Positions 50,498 to 58,636 of a stretch of DNA of 64,000 nt are shown here, in pieces; position 1 is the first letter of the stretch, and each line of letters begins with the position of its first letter. Origin of the DNA: Paenalicyclobacillus cellulosilyticus (GTDB lineage: Bacteria; Bacillota; Bacilli; Alicyclobacillales; Alicyclobacillaceae); the NCBI RefSeq assembly GCF_014647315.1, contig NZ_BMOY01000012.1, forward strand, positions 1 to 64,000, in the 5' to 3' direction. Made by a program: the position numbers and the translations under genes. The notes under the pieces were generated by a model, which did no database searches, was not told the origin of the DNA, and saw only the letters and a program-made list of their open reading frames with translations.

Positions 50498-51214
50498 TCA
50501 CGGTGTGACCGCGGGGCGGGTGGCGGTCGGCGAGACGGTGAACGTCACCAGCACTTCGCCGCGGTGATGGGGTGTCGTGCACACGATGGCGTATTGGCCA
50601 GGTGTGCGCGCGTGCCAAGTGAAGCGCTGCACGTCACCGACTGCACCGCGCCCCACCACATAGGCCGGCAAGCGACCGGCGCGTACGGCGGGTGTGTTCG
50701 GGACCACCATCAGGCTGTGGCCTGCAGCCCGGTTCCCGGTGAGGGTGGCATGCAACGTCCACCCTTGCGGCAGGACGATGTTGCGCCGGCCAATCTGCGG
50801 CGTCAGCGCACCTCCCGGCGTGACCTGGTGCACGGTGGTGCCGGCGGCGTTCGTGTTGGCGACCATGTGGACAAACACGGTCTGGGTCGCCGGGTGGGTG
50901 CGCACGCTGACCGACGACACAGGTCCTGCGGCCCAGGACCACGCTCCGAGCACCGTGCCGACTGCCCGTTGTGCCACATCGCCCGCCGGGCGGGCCGCGT
51001 TTTCCAGTGCATTCCCTGCCCGTTGCATGGCGTTTCCTGCCGCGCGCGTGACGTCCCCCGCCGCATCGGCCGCGCCGCGCACCACATCACCCGCTGCCCG
51101 GGCGGTGTGGCCGGCCGCGTTCTGCACGTCGGACGCTGCCCGGTTGGCGTTGGCGCAACCAGCGGTCAGTCCGGCCATCACGGCGGCTGTCCATGCGAGT
51201 TTCCACCATTTCAT
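50498..51214 (-). CDS. Lipoprotein with Ala-rich repeats and a sulfocyanin-like cupredoxin domain
   Basis: 238 residues from ATG 51214. Lipobox LTAGC (cysteine about residue 20) anchors it to the membrane. Residues about 25-90 are an alanine-rich helical stretch (ARAAGDVVRGAADAAGDV) with an 11-residue rhythm, like LEA or spacer helices. The C-terminal domain has HSLMVVPN and YAIVCTTPHHRGEV, the His...Cys-x4-His pattern of a type I copper site in sulfocyanin-like proteins. It would be an extracytoplasmic electron carrier or copper protein. No oxidase gene is nearby. Confidence 0.65.
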   Translation of the reverse strand: MKWWKLAWTAAVMAGLTAGCANANRAASDVQNAAGHTARAAGDVVRGAADAAGDVTRAAGNAMQRAGNALENAARPAGDVAQRAVGTVLGAWSWAAGPVSSVSVRTHPATQTVFVHMVANTNAAGTTVHQVTPGGALTPQIGRRNIVLPQGWTLHATLTGNRAAGHSLMVVPNTPAVRAGRLPAYVVGRGAVGDVQRFTWHARTPGQYAIVCTTPHHRGEVLVTFTVSPTATRPAVTP

Positions 51215-51305
51215 CGCTTGCATCCCCTCCTCGCCACCTTGGTGGATGGTGTCGCACGCAGACAGGGGTTAGTGTGTCCCCGCACGCGGCCTGTATCCGC
51301 CGTGC

Positions 51306-51346
51306 CCGGAAGAAGTCCCGCGCCCGGAAGAAGGCTCCGGAAGAAG
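51306..51346. repeat. Three copies of CCGGAAGAAG upstream of serA
   Basis: Copies at 51306, 51324 and 51337. They precede a long hairpin in the non-coding stretch 51215-51562. Confidence 0.55.
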
Positions 51347-51353
51347 GCAAGGC

Positions 51354-51401
51354 CGAACACGGCCGCGGCGTATTGACGCGGCCGCGTTCGTTCGGTATTT
51401 T
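51354..51401 (+). terminator. Long hairpin upstream of serA
   Basis: CGAACACGGCCGCG (51354-51367) pairs with CGCGGCCGCGTTCG (51377-51390), 13 of 14 bases, followed by TTCGGTATTTT. It has the form of a terminator or attenuator, 160 bp before serA, where no gene ends on this strand; a role in serA control is possible. Confidence 0.5.
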
Positions 51402-51562
51402 AGGAAGGAACAAGCTGATATCGCGTGTGCACCGCATGACTGGCGGAAGTGGGTCACCACAGGGGAGTGCGGTGTGTCTTCGTGCCGACCGCCTGGGCCT
51501 CTTGCGTGTGAGAGCGTTCAGGCGTTCTTTTGTTATCATCACGTGCGAGGAGGTCGCAGGCC

Positions 51563-53146
51563 ATGAAGATCTTGGTCACGGACGACATTTCTCCGCTCGG
51601 CCTCGCGCAGCTCGAGGCGTTGCCCGGGGCTTCGCTCGTCGTGCGGACAGGCTTGTCGGAACCCGAACTTATGGAAGAGATCCGGGACGCCGACGCACTG
51701 CTCGTCCGCTCGCAGACACAGGTGACCGAACGTGTCATCGAGGCGGCACAGCGCCTGCGTGTGATTGGGCGGGCCGGGGTCGGCGTGGACAACATCGATC
51801 TCGCCGCGGCCACGCGCAAAGGTGTCGTGGTGGTCAATGCACCGGACGGCAACACCATTGCCGCCGCGGAGCACACGTTTGCGATGCTGATCGCCTCCGC
51901 GCGCTATATCCCCCAGGCGGATGCGTCCATTCGCCGCGGCAAGTGGGACCGCAAGTCGTTTGTGGGGGTCGAGTTGCGCGGCAAGACCATCGCCGTACTC
52001 GGCATGGGCCGCATCGGCACCGAGGTGGCGAAGCGGGCAATGGCGTTTGGCATGCGGGTCCTTGGCTACGACCCGTTCCTCACGGAGGAGCGGGCGCGGG
52101 AATTGGGTGTCATCCGCAAGTCGCTCGAGGAGGCCATCGCGGAGGCGGACTTCATCACCGTGCACACGCCGCTCACCAAGGAGACGCGCCACATGTTGAA
52201 CCGCGATGCGTTCGCCCGCATGAAAGAGGGTGTGCGGATTGTCAACTGCGCGCGCGGCGGCATCATCGACGAAGAGGCTTTGTGCGAAGCGCTGGCGAGC
52301 GGCAAGGTGGCGGCGGCCGCGCTTGACGTGTTCGAGCAGGAGCCCATCCCGGCGGATCACCCGCTTTTGTCGTTCCCGAACGTGGTGGTCACGCCGCACC
52401 TTGGGGCATCGACGCACGAGGCGCAGGTAAACGTGGCCATCGATGTGGCGGCCGAGGTCGTGCGGGTGCTGCGCGGCGAGCCGTTCCGCAACGCGGTGAA
52501 CATGCCGTCGTTGACCAAGGAGCAAAAGGAGGTCCTGGAGCCGTATTTGCTGCTCGGTGAACAGCTGGGCCTGTTCATCGCCCAGTTGGTCGACGGGAGC
52601 ATCGCCGATTTGGAGATCACCTACGGCGGGCAGCTCGCCAACTACGACGTGGCGTTCGTGACACGCACGGTGCTCAAGGGTCTGCTTGGATACCGGCACG
52701 GGGATGAGGTCAACTACGTCAACGCGCCTTACCTGGCGGAGCAGTCGGGCCTGTCGGTGCGGGAGACCAAGCAGCCGCGCAGCAAGGTCTACACCAACCT
52801 CCTGGCGCTGCGTGTGCGATCGGAGGACGGCGAGCATCGGATTGCCGGGACCTTGTTCAACGGGTTCGGGCCGCGGATCATCGAGATTGATGGTTACTCG
52901 GTGGACGCGCCGCCGCAGGGGAAGATCCTCTTCACGCGTCACGTGGACAAACCGGGTATGATTGGCAAGATTGGCACATGGCTCGGCAACGCGGACATCA
53001 ACATCGCCGGGATGCAGGTCGGCCGCAAGGAGACGGGCGGTGAAGCGGTGATGCTGCTCAGCGTGGACAGGAAGGTGCCGGAGGACGTGCTGGCACAGAT
53101 CCGCCAGATGGAGGGCATTCGCTTCGTGCGCGCCATCGATCTGTGA
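51563..53146 (+). CDS. serA: D-3-phosphoglycerate dehydrogenase
   Basis: 527 residues from ATG 51563 (GAGGAGG upstream). NAD-binding VLGMGRIGTEVAKRAMAFGM, catalytic Arg in NCARGGIIDEEAL, and the His/Glu pair in ALDVFEQEPIP and TPHLGASTHEAQ. Past residue 310 come the allosteric substrate-binding domain and a C-terminal ACT domain (ILFTRHVDKPGMIGKIGTWL), so serine feedback is likely. It makes phosphohydroxypyruvate. First gene of serA-serC-HAD. Confidence 0.93.
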   Translation: MKILVTDDISPLGLAQLEALPGASLVVRTGLSEPELMEEIRDADALLVRSQTQVTERVIEAAQRLRVIGRAGVGVDNIDLAAATRKGVVVVNAPDGNTIAAAEHTFAMLIASARYIPQADASIRRGKWDRKSFVGVELRGKTIAVLGMGRIGTEVAKRAMAFGMRVLGYDPFLTEERARELGVIRKSLEEAIAEADFITVHTPLTKETRHMLNRDAFARMKEGVRIVNCARGGIIDEEALCEALASGKVAAAALDVFEQEPIPADHPLLSFPNVVVTPHLGASTHEAQVNVAIDVAAEVVRVLRGEPFRNAVNMPSLTKEQKEVLEPYLLLGEQLGLFIAQLVDGSIADLEITYGGQLANYDVAFVTRTVLKGLLGYRHGDEVNYVNAPYLAEQSGLSVRETKQPRSKVYTNLLALRVRSEDGEHRIAGTLFNGFGPRIIEIDGYSVDAPPQGKILFTRHVDKPGMIGKIGTWLGNADINIAGMQVGRKETGGEAVMLLSVDRKVPEDVLAQIRQMEGIRFVRAIDL

Positions 53147-53180
53147 GTTGATGCGTGCACGCCATCGAGCTGTGAGCTGG
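53125..53180 (+). repeat. 29-bp imperfect tandem duplication across the serA stop codon
   Basis: CGTGCGCGCCATCGATCTGT and CGTGCACGCCATCGAGCTGT start 29 bp apart at 53125 and 53154; the serA stop is duplicated in the second copy. It probably arose by replication slippage and gave serA a second, now untranslated, end. Confidence 0.7.
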
Positions 53181-53201
53181 GACGGAGGGAGCGACTGGAA
53201 G

Positions 53202-54296
53202 ATGACCGAGCGCAGACGGGTCGACAACTTCGGTGCTGGGCCGGCGGCACTGCCGCTGGAGGTCCTGGAACAGGCGCAGGCGGAGTTTGTGGTCTACAAG
53301 GACGCCGGCATGTCGGTGATGGAGATGAGCCACCGCAGCAAGGCGTACGAGGAGATCCACCAGCGGGCGGAAGCGTTGTTGCGCGAGTTGCTCGCCGTCC
53401 CGGACGACTACGCGGTGTTGTTCCTGCAGGGCGGGGCGAGCCTGCAATTCGGCATGGTGCCGCTCAACTTCCTCACCGCAGGCCGGCGGGCGAGCTATGT
53501 GCTGACCGGCCACTTCGCCGAGAAGGCGTACGAGGATGCGAAGGTGGTGGGGGAGGTCCACGTGGCGGCGAGCACGAAGGACGATGGCTACCGGCGCCTG
53601 CCCTCTGTGGAGGAGTTGCAGTGGGACGAGGCGGATGCGTACCTCCACATCACTTCGAACAACACCATCTTCGGCACCCAGTGGCGCAGTTTCCCGGACA
53701 CAGGACGGGTGCCGCTCGTCGCCGACATGTCGAGCGACATCCTGTCCCGGCCCATCGATGTGGCGAAGTTCGGGCTCATTTACGCCGGTGCGCAAAAGAA
53801 CCTTGGGCCGTCCGGCGTCACGGTCGTCATCGCGCGCCAGGCGTGGCTCGAGACGTGCCGCAAGGACATCCCGAAGATGTTACGCTACGATGTGCACGCG
53901 AAGAACCGGTCGTTGTACAACACGCCGCCCACGTTCTCCATCTACATGATGGGCTTGGTGTTGGCGTGGGTGAAGGCGCAGGGCGGCGTCACGGAGATGG
54001 CCCGCCGGGCGGAGGAGAAGTCGGCGCGGATCTACGGCGTGATCGACGAAAGCGACGGATTCTATCTTGGCTATGCCGACCCGGGGAGCCGCTCGCGGAT
54101 GAACGTCACGTTCCGGTTGCGCACGCCGGAGTTGGAGCAGGCGTTTTTAGCGGCGGCGAAAGATGCCGGATTTGTCGGTCTCAACGGGCATCGTTCGGTC
54201 GGCGGCTGCCGCGTCTCGCTCTACAACGCGGTGACGCTGGAGGCGACGGAACGGTTGGCGGAGTTCATGCGGGACTTTGCGCGGAAGAACGGGTGA
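53202..54296 (+). CDS. serC: Phosphoserine aminotransferase
   Basis: 364 residues from ATG 53202 (GGAGGG 12 bp upstream). NFGAGPAALPLEVLEQAQ at the start, PLP Lys in GLIYAGAQKNLGPSGVTVVI, and MELSHR-like MSVMEMSHRSKAYEE. It converts phosphohydroxypyruvate to phosphoserine using glutamate. It lies between serA and a HAD hydrolase. Confidence 0.93.
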   Translation: MTERRRVDNFGAGPAALPLEVLEQAQAEFVVYKDAGMSVMEMSHRSKAYEEIHQRAEALLRELLAVPDDYAVLFLQGGASLQFGMVPLNFLTAGRRASYVLTGHFAEKAYEDAKVVGEVHVAASTKDDGYRRLPSVEELQWDEADAYLHITSNNTIFGTQWRSFPDTGRVPLVADMSSDILSRPIDVAKFGLIYAGAQKNLGPSGVTVVIARQAWLETCRKDIPKMLRYDVHAKNRSLYNTPPTFSIYMMGLVLAWVKAQGGVTEMARRAEEKSARIYGVIDESDGFYLGYADPGSRSRMNVTFRLRTPELEQAFLAAAKDAGFVGLNGHRSVGGCRVSLYNAVTLEATERLAEFMRDFARKNG

Positions 54297-54305
54297 TGGG
54301 TGCGG

Positions 54306-55451
54306 ATGTTCGAGACGATTTTGTTTGACATCGACGGCGTGATGCTGAGCGAGGAACGGTACTTCGACGCCTCCGCGCTCACGGTGCTCGAACTTCTGCA
54401 CAGCCCGCAGTATGCGGGGCTGCCGGCGTATGCCGGACCCGGGTTCGCGGTGCCGATGCCGGAAGAAGACATCCGCAGGGCGCGTCGCCAGGTGTTTGCC
54501 GACGACATCGTGCTGCGGATGATGAAGGACCGCGGCGTCAACGCCAACTGGGACATGGTGTATCTGCAGACGGCGCACCAGCTGTTGCGCGTGCTCAAGG
54601 CGTGGGCCGAACGCGCCGGGCGGGACGCGGTGGCGGCGGCCGTGCGCGAGGCGGCGCACAACGGATGGGACGCGGCGGCCCTGCGCGCCATCGGGCAGCT
54701 GGCGACGCCGTACGTGACCGACGGAACCATCGATTACGCGAGCTACGCAAAGGCGTACGCGGATTGCCGCTCGAAAGCGGAGCTGTTTTCCGCGCTGGAG
54801 GCGGCGCTTACGGAGCTGGTGCCCGGGGCCACGCCGTTCGACCATGAGCGAAAACTGTGGCTGGTGGGCCAGCAGGCGTTTCAGGAGTGGTACCTGGGGG
54901 ACGCATACGTGGCGGAGACGAAGCAGCCGGGGAAGCCGGGGTTCCTGACGGACGAGGTCCCCATTGTCGATCCCGGCGCGTTTGCGGATTTGCTGCAACG
55001 GCTCAAGTCCCGCGGGGTGCGCGTCGGGATCGCGACGGGCAGGCCGGAGATTGAGACGCGCGTGCCGCTGACGGAGATGGGATGGTGGACTTGGTTCGAT
55101 CCCGTCTGCATCACGACGGCGAGCGACGTGCTCGCGGCGGAGATGGCCCGGCCGGAAGCGGCGCCATTGTCAAAGCCGCATCCTTATTCGTATCTGCGCA
55201 GCTATCTTCGGTCACCGGCGCCCGAGGTGGTGCTGGCGCACACACTGCCGCTGCCGCGTGAAGAGGGCGACAAGGTGCTCATCGTCGGGGATTCGGTCGC
55301 GGACGGATTGGCGGCACGCAAGATGGGCTGCCGGTTCGCCGCGGTGCTCACCGGTCTCGACGGTGCAGCGGCGCGCCCCCAGTTTGAGCAACTGGGAAGC
55401 GACTATATCCTGGAGCATGTCCTCGAACTGCCGCGGGTGCTCGGTTGGTGA
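54306..55451 (+). CDS. HAD-superfamily hydrolase, candidate phosphoserine phosphatase
   Basis: 381 residues (ATG 54306, or GTG 54300). HAD motifs: nucleophile Asp in ILFDIDGVML, motif II GVRVGIATGRPE, and VLIVGDSVADGLAARKMG as motif IV. The stretch from 90 to 230 is a large helical insert unlike SerB. It sits immediately after serC with no other phosphatase in the operon, so removing phosphate from phosphoserine is a reasonable guess, not shown by the sequence. Confidence 0.75.
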   Translation: MFETILFDIDGVMLSEERYFDASALTVLELLHSPQYAGLPAYAGPGFAVPMPEEDIRRARRQVFADDIVLRMMKDRGVNANWDMVYLQTAHQLLRVLKAWAERAGRDAVAAAVREAAHNGWDAAALRAIGQLATPYVTDGTIDYASYAKAYADCRSKAELFSALEAALTELVPGATPFDHERKLWLVGQQAFQEWYLGDAYVAETKQPGKPGFLTDEVPIVDPGAFADLLQRLKSRGVRVGIATGRPEIETRVPLTEMGWWTWFDPVCITTASDVLAAEMARPEAAPLSKPHPYSYLRSYLRSPAPEVVLAHTLPLPREEGDKVLIVGDSVADGLAARKMGCRFAAVLTGLDGAAARPQFEQLGSDYILEHVLELPRVLGW

Positions 55452-55556
55452 ACGGCGGATGGCGGGTTGGCCTGCGTGCGACGGTGGGACGAGGCCGTGA
55501 AGAGGTGCGGCGATGTTGTGTGGTGAAACATGTAAATCATGAGGTTTGTTTCCATG

Positions 55557-55579
55557 CACCATTTCGTGCCGAAATGGTG
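55557..55579. repeat. Perfect 10-bp hairpin upstream of the second tRNA group
   Basis: CACCATTTCG and CGAAATGGTG flank TGC. There is no T run. It may be a terminator remnant or an operator between the HAD gene and the tRNAs. Confidence 0.45.
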
Positions 55580-55588
55580 TCGAACCTA

Positions 55589-55618
55589 TTGCGATCGGCC
55601 CATGGTTCATGCTATGAT
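55589..55618 (+). promoter_or_regulatory. Promoter of the tRNA-Ser/Met/Thr group
   Basis: TTGCGA (55589-55594), 18 bp, TATGAT (55613-55618), about 65 bp before tRNA-Ser. Confidence 0.55.
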
Positions 55619-55685
55619 AAACACCGTCGCACGTGTGGTCAGGTGGAGGATAAGACCGCACGGGCAAAAGTCGCGCGACGCATTC

Positions 55686-55778
55686 GGAGAGATGTCCGAG
55701 TGGTCGAAGGAGCACGACTGGAAATCGTGTAGGCGGTTTTAACCCGTCTCGAGGGTTCGAATCCCTCTCTCTCCGCCA
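55686..55778 (+). tRNA. tRNA-Ser (anticodon GGA)
   Basis: Acceptor GGAGAGA/TCTCTCC, anticodon loop CTGGAAA on CACGA/TCGTG, long class II variable arm, CCA encoded. Confidence 0.93.
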
Positions 55779-55783
55779 AGCGT

Positions 55784-55860
55784 GGCGGCGTAGCTCAGTT
55801 GGTCAGAGCACACGGTTCATACCCGTGGTGTCAGTGGTTCGAATCCACTCGCCGCTACCA
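55784..55860 (+). tRNA. Elongator tRNA-Met (anticodon CAT)
   Basis: Acceptor GGCGGCG/CGCCGCT, loop TTCATAC on CACGG/CCGTG, CCA encoded. The paired first base distinguishes it from the initiator at 17249. A tRNA-Ile2 (CAT, lysidine) cannot be fully excluded. Confidence 0.88.
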
Positions 55861-55863
55861 TGC

Positions 55864-55938
55864 GCCACCTTGGCTCAGGGGTAGAGCGGCTCACTCGTAA
55901 TGAGCAGGTCGTCGGTTCGAATCCGACAGGTGGCTCCA
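55864..55938 (+). tRNA. tRNA-Thr (anticodon CGT)
   Basis: Acceptor GCCACCT/AGGTGGC, loop CTCGTAA on GCTCA/TGAGC, CCA encoded. Confidence 0.92.
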
Positions 55939-55950
55939 CGAAAAACCCAA

Positions 55951-56008
55951 GAATGACGCGGGTTTCCGGACTTTCGAGTTCCGATGAAATCCGCGTCATT
56001 CGCGTTTT
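55951..56008 (+). terminator. Terminator after tRNA-Thr
   Basis: GAATGACGCGG (55951-55961) pairs with CCGCGTCATTC (55991-56001), followed by GCGTTTTG. The loop is long (29 nt) but the stem is perfect. Confidence 0.7.
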
Positions 56009-56103
56009 GTGCGCCTTCAGTGCGCTCGTTGGCGACGATCGTTTGTGCCCGCGCAATGACGACGAGAGAACCGTTATGCATGGAGCAGTCCAGATGCACC
56101 GGA

Positions 56104-57183
56104 CTAACGTTTGAAAGACGTCATTTGGTGGAGCGCAACCAGGCCTTGTTCGACGGTGTCCCGTATGACCGCCGCGGCTGAACGGCGCGTGGCCAAACGT
56201 AGTCCCTGTCCTGCCCACAGGGACATATACTCGGGGTTGTTCTGCTTTGCAGCCGCCCTGCGGATGTCCTGCGTTAATGCATTCTGAACCGGGTAAGGCG
56301 GGATGTTCCCGGGGTATCCCTTCATCCGTTCCATGAACTGCGTCCGGATCCCCCGCGCAGCCTTCCCGGAGTACGCCCAAGTGATTTCGGTTGCATCCTC
56401 TGTGCTGTTGAGAACCCGTTGCTTGTAAAGTGCGTGCGCACCGCTTTCCGGACACGCAAGGAAGGCGGTGCCCATCTGCACAGCAGAGGCCCCTAGGGCG
56501 AAACAGGCTATCAACCCCCTGCCGTCCATGATGCCGCCGGAGGCGATGACGGGGACGGACACATGGTCCACGACTTGCGGCACGAGCGCCATGGTACCTA
56601 TCAGGGAGCGCGACACGTCCGACAGGAACGTGCCACGGTGGCCGCCTGCTTCACTGCCTTGGGCCACGACGGCATCCACTCCTGCCGCTTCCAGTTCGAT
56701 GGCTTCGTTTACCGTCGTCGCCGTGCCGATGACGACAATGCCTCGTTGCTTCAACTGGGCGATCACGTCTCGCGGTGGAATGCCGAAGGTGAAGCTGAAC
56801 ACCGGCACACACTCGTCCAACACCACTTGGATTTGATCCGCAAAGGACTGGGTGTATTGGTCTAGCTTCGGACTTGGCCCGAGGCCCAAATGGGCTCGAA
56901 TTTGGTCCAAGTACCGGTTCATTTGCGCGATCTCGTCGTCTGAGGCGACTGTCTCCGTTTCGACAAACAAATTCACGGCAAACGGGCAGTTCGTCAATCT
57001 TTTCACTTGACGGATGGCGGTTCGTAGGTCATCCGGAGCCATGTAACCCGCCCCAATTGTACCCAAACCTCCTGCGTTGGACACAGCCGCCACGAGTTCT
57101 GGCGTCGTAATCCCGCCTGCCATGCCGGCTTGCACAATGGGGTAGCGAATCTGTACCAATTCTGTAAAGCGAGTTTGGAGCAT
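56104..57183 (-). CDS. Nitronate monooxygenase-like FMN oxidoreductase
   Basis: 359 residues from ATG 57183 (AAAGGAGG upstream). FMN barrel with YPIVQAGMAGGITTPELVAA at the start, GLGTIGAGYM, VVAQGSEAGGHRG (catalytic-His region) and VIASGGIMDGRGLIAC. It oxidises nitronates in some family members; related proteins act in fatty-acid synthesis (FabK). The Ala-rich AAVSNAGGLG favours the nitronate type. It is on the minus strand, facing the tRNAs. Confidence 0.82.
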   Translation of the reverse strand: MLQTRFTELVQIRYPIVQAGMAGGITTPELVAAVSNAGGLGTIGAGYMAPDDLRTAIRQVKRLTNCPFAVNLFVETETVASDDEIAQMNRYLDQIRAHLGLGPSPKLDQYTQSFADQIQVVLDECVPVFSFTFGIPPRDVIAQLKQRGIVVIGTATTVNEAIELEAAGVDAVVAQGSEAGGHRGTFLSDVSRSLIGTMALVPQVVDHVSVPVIASGGIMDGRGLIACFALGASAVQMGTAFLACPESGAHALYKQRVLNSTEDATEITWAYSGKAARGIRTQFMERMKGYPGNIPPYPVQNALTQDIRRAAAKQNNPEYMSLWAGQGLRLATRRSAAAVIRDTVEQGLVALHQMTSFKR

Positions 57184-57247
57184 TCGCGGGCCTCCTTTAC
57201 GATGCACGCAGCATGGGCTTGGCAGAATGTACGAACCGGGACAGGCG

Positions 57248-57481
57248 TCAGCGCGCTGTCTGTAGCACCTGGATGAGCACCACGACATCGTAAGCGCAAA
57301 GGAACAGGGTTCCGGCAAGTGCCGCCATGGGCACGGCCCGGACGCGCGTCAGCCGGTAACCGATGGTTGCCAGGAGGGCGAGGAGCAACACCGCCAACAC
57401 GGGCCACGAGGGGATGGCAAAGGCCGCAAGGATCGTGAGGACAAGCACAGCAGCGGTCATCAACCAAAGGATCGCCAACAT
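57248..57481 (-). CDS. Small membrane protein of unknown function
   Basis: 77 residues with about three hydrophobic segments (LAILWLMTAAVLVLTILAAF, WPVLAVLLLALLATIGY, MAALAGTLFLCAYDVVVLI). It is upstream of and co-directional with the FMN enzyme, 64 bp away. No family recognised. Confidence 0.6.
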   Translation of the reverse strand: MLAILWLMTAAVLVLTILAAFAIPSWPVLAVLLLALLATIGYRLTRVRAVPMAALAGTLFLCAYDVVVLIQVLQTAR

Positions 57482-57648
57482 GATTCCTCACCCCCGTTCA
57501 CGTCCGGGTTGTGACTCGCTGTGCGGTGGGTGGGCTTCATTGTGACGAGCGAACTGCCTGTGTACTCACACGCTTCACAGCGAATCGTGCGGAAAAATGC
57601 GGAACACCTGACGCGGTGCTGGTCATCTGCTTCACGCCGCAATGACAC
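57460..57648 (-). CDS. Possible small zinc-binding protein
   Basis: A 62-residue frame (GTG 57648) with CSAFFRTIRCEACEYTG, a Cys spacing (C-x8-C-x2-C) suggesting a zinc knuckle. It overlaps the start of the small membrane protein by 22 bp and lacks a good ribosome site. Doubtful. Confidence 0.25.
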   Translation of the reverse strand: MSLRREADDQHRVRCSAFFRTIRCEACEYTGSSLVTMKPTHRTASHNPDVNGGEESCWRSFG

Positions 57649-57995
57649 CCGTGCATCCAGGCGGATATTTCCATGAGTCGTTTCCGGGCCCTGTTGAGGG
57701 TATCGTCCATCTGTGTGGCTCCTTCTACGATGTTTAATTTATTCTAAACCAAACGAAAGGGTTTAGCCCATCATGTTAGAGAGGAGGACACTGGCGTCAA
57801 TGAGGGAAGCAATGCTTCGTCCCAGAGAAGAAACACACCTGCCGGTTTTGTCCAGGACATCGGATGATCGAAGTAGGAAAGCCCCAGGTTGGACCTTGAC
57901 GACTCGTCGTGGCCAGCCCAAGTTGGTGCGGTCATGCAACCATTTTGCAGAGAACGTGGTCTTAAGGGGTGCACGGGTGCAAAGGAGGGGAGGTC
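57649..57995. other. Non-coding stretch before the ECF sigma factor gene
   Basis: No convincing gene in about 350 bp. CTAAACC (57744-57750) and GGTTTAG (57760-57766) form an inverted repeat in an A/T-rich segment. A promoter for the sigma factor is expected here but no standard -35/-10 pair stands out, which would fit self-recognition by the ECF factor. Confidence 0.4.
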
Positions 57996-58541
57996 GTGGG
58001 ACGGCCAGTGAACGAGGATGCATCCAGCCATGCTTCCATTGTGGACCCATGCAGTTTCACTCGTTTTGCCGAACAGGTGGGCCCGTCGGCGCTGAGGGTA
58101 GCGTACCGATGGACGCGCGATCGGCAGCAGGCGGAAGATGTTGTGCAGGAGGCGCTGTTTCGGACATGGCGGTCCCGGGAGAGGATTGTCGAGAATCCGC
58201 GCGCGTGGTTCTTCAAAATCCTGTGGCGAGTATTCCTGCATCATCAAAAGCAGCGGAGCTCACGCCGTGAGACCCTTTCCGAGCATGATCCGTTTGTGGG
58301 TGGGACGGATGGTCCTTATGACCAGGTGGAGGCGAGATTGGATGTCGAGGGATGGCTGGCCACGTTGCCGGAGCTGGATCGCCATCTGCTTGCCATGCGG
58401 TATGGGGAGGATTTCACGATTCAGGAGATCGCCGACATCACGGGGATGCGTGTGGGCACTGTGAAATCGAGAATTCACAGGGCGCTCAAGCAACTGCAAA
58501 GGTCCTTGTCCGCCAGGGACGGGACCGCGGATGGATCGTGA
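57996..58541 (+). CDS. ECF-type RNA polymerase sigma factor
   Basis: 181 residues from GTG 57996, after AAAGGAGGGG. Region 2 (ALRVAYRWTRDRQQAEDVVQ, EALFRTWRSRERIVENPRAW) and region 4 (ELDRHLLAMRYGEDFTIQEI, ADITGMRVGTVKSRIHRALK) are complete. The linker is short, as in the SigY/SigW type. The downstream membrane protein has the shape of its antagonist. Target promoter unknown. Confidence 0.88.
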   Translation: MGRPVNEDASSHASIVDPCSFTRFAEQVGPSALRVAYRWTRDRQQAEDVVQEALFRTWRSRERIVENPRAWFFKILWRVFLHHQKQRSSRRETLSEHDPFVGGTDGPYDQVEARLDVEGWLATLPELDRHLLAMRYGEDFTIQEIADITGMRVGTVKSRIHRALKQLQRSLSARDGTADGS

Positions 58542-58636
58542 TGGCTCAAGGCCGCCGGGCACGCACGACGCCCGATTCAACGGCGAACCGGAGCATGTGC
58601 GTGGCCGTGAGTTTGCTTGAAGCGGAGGGGGTTTCC

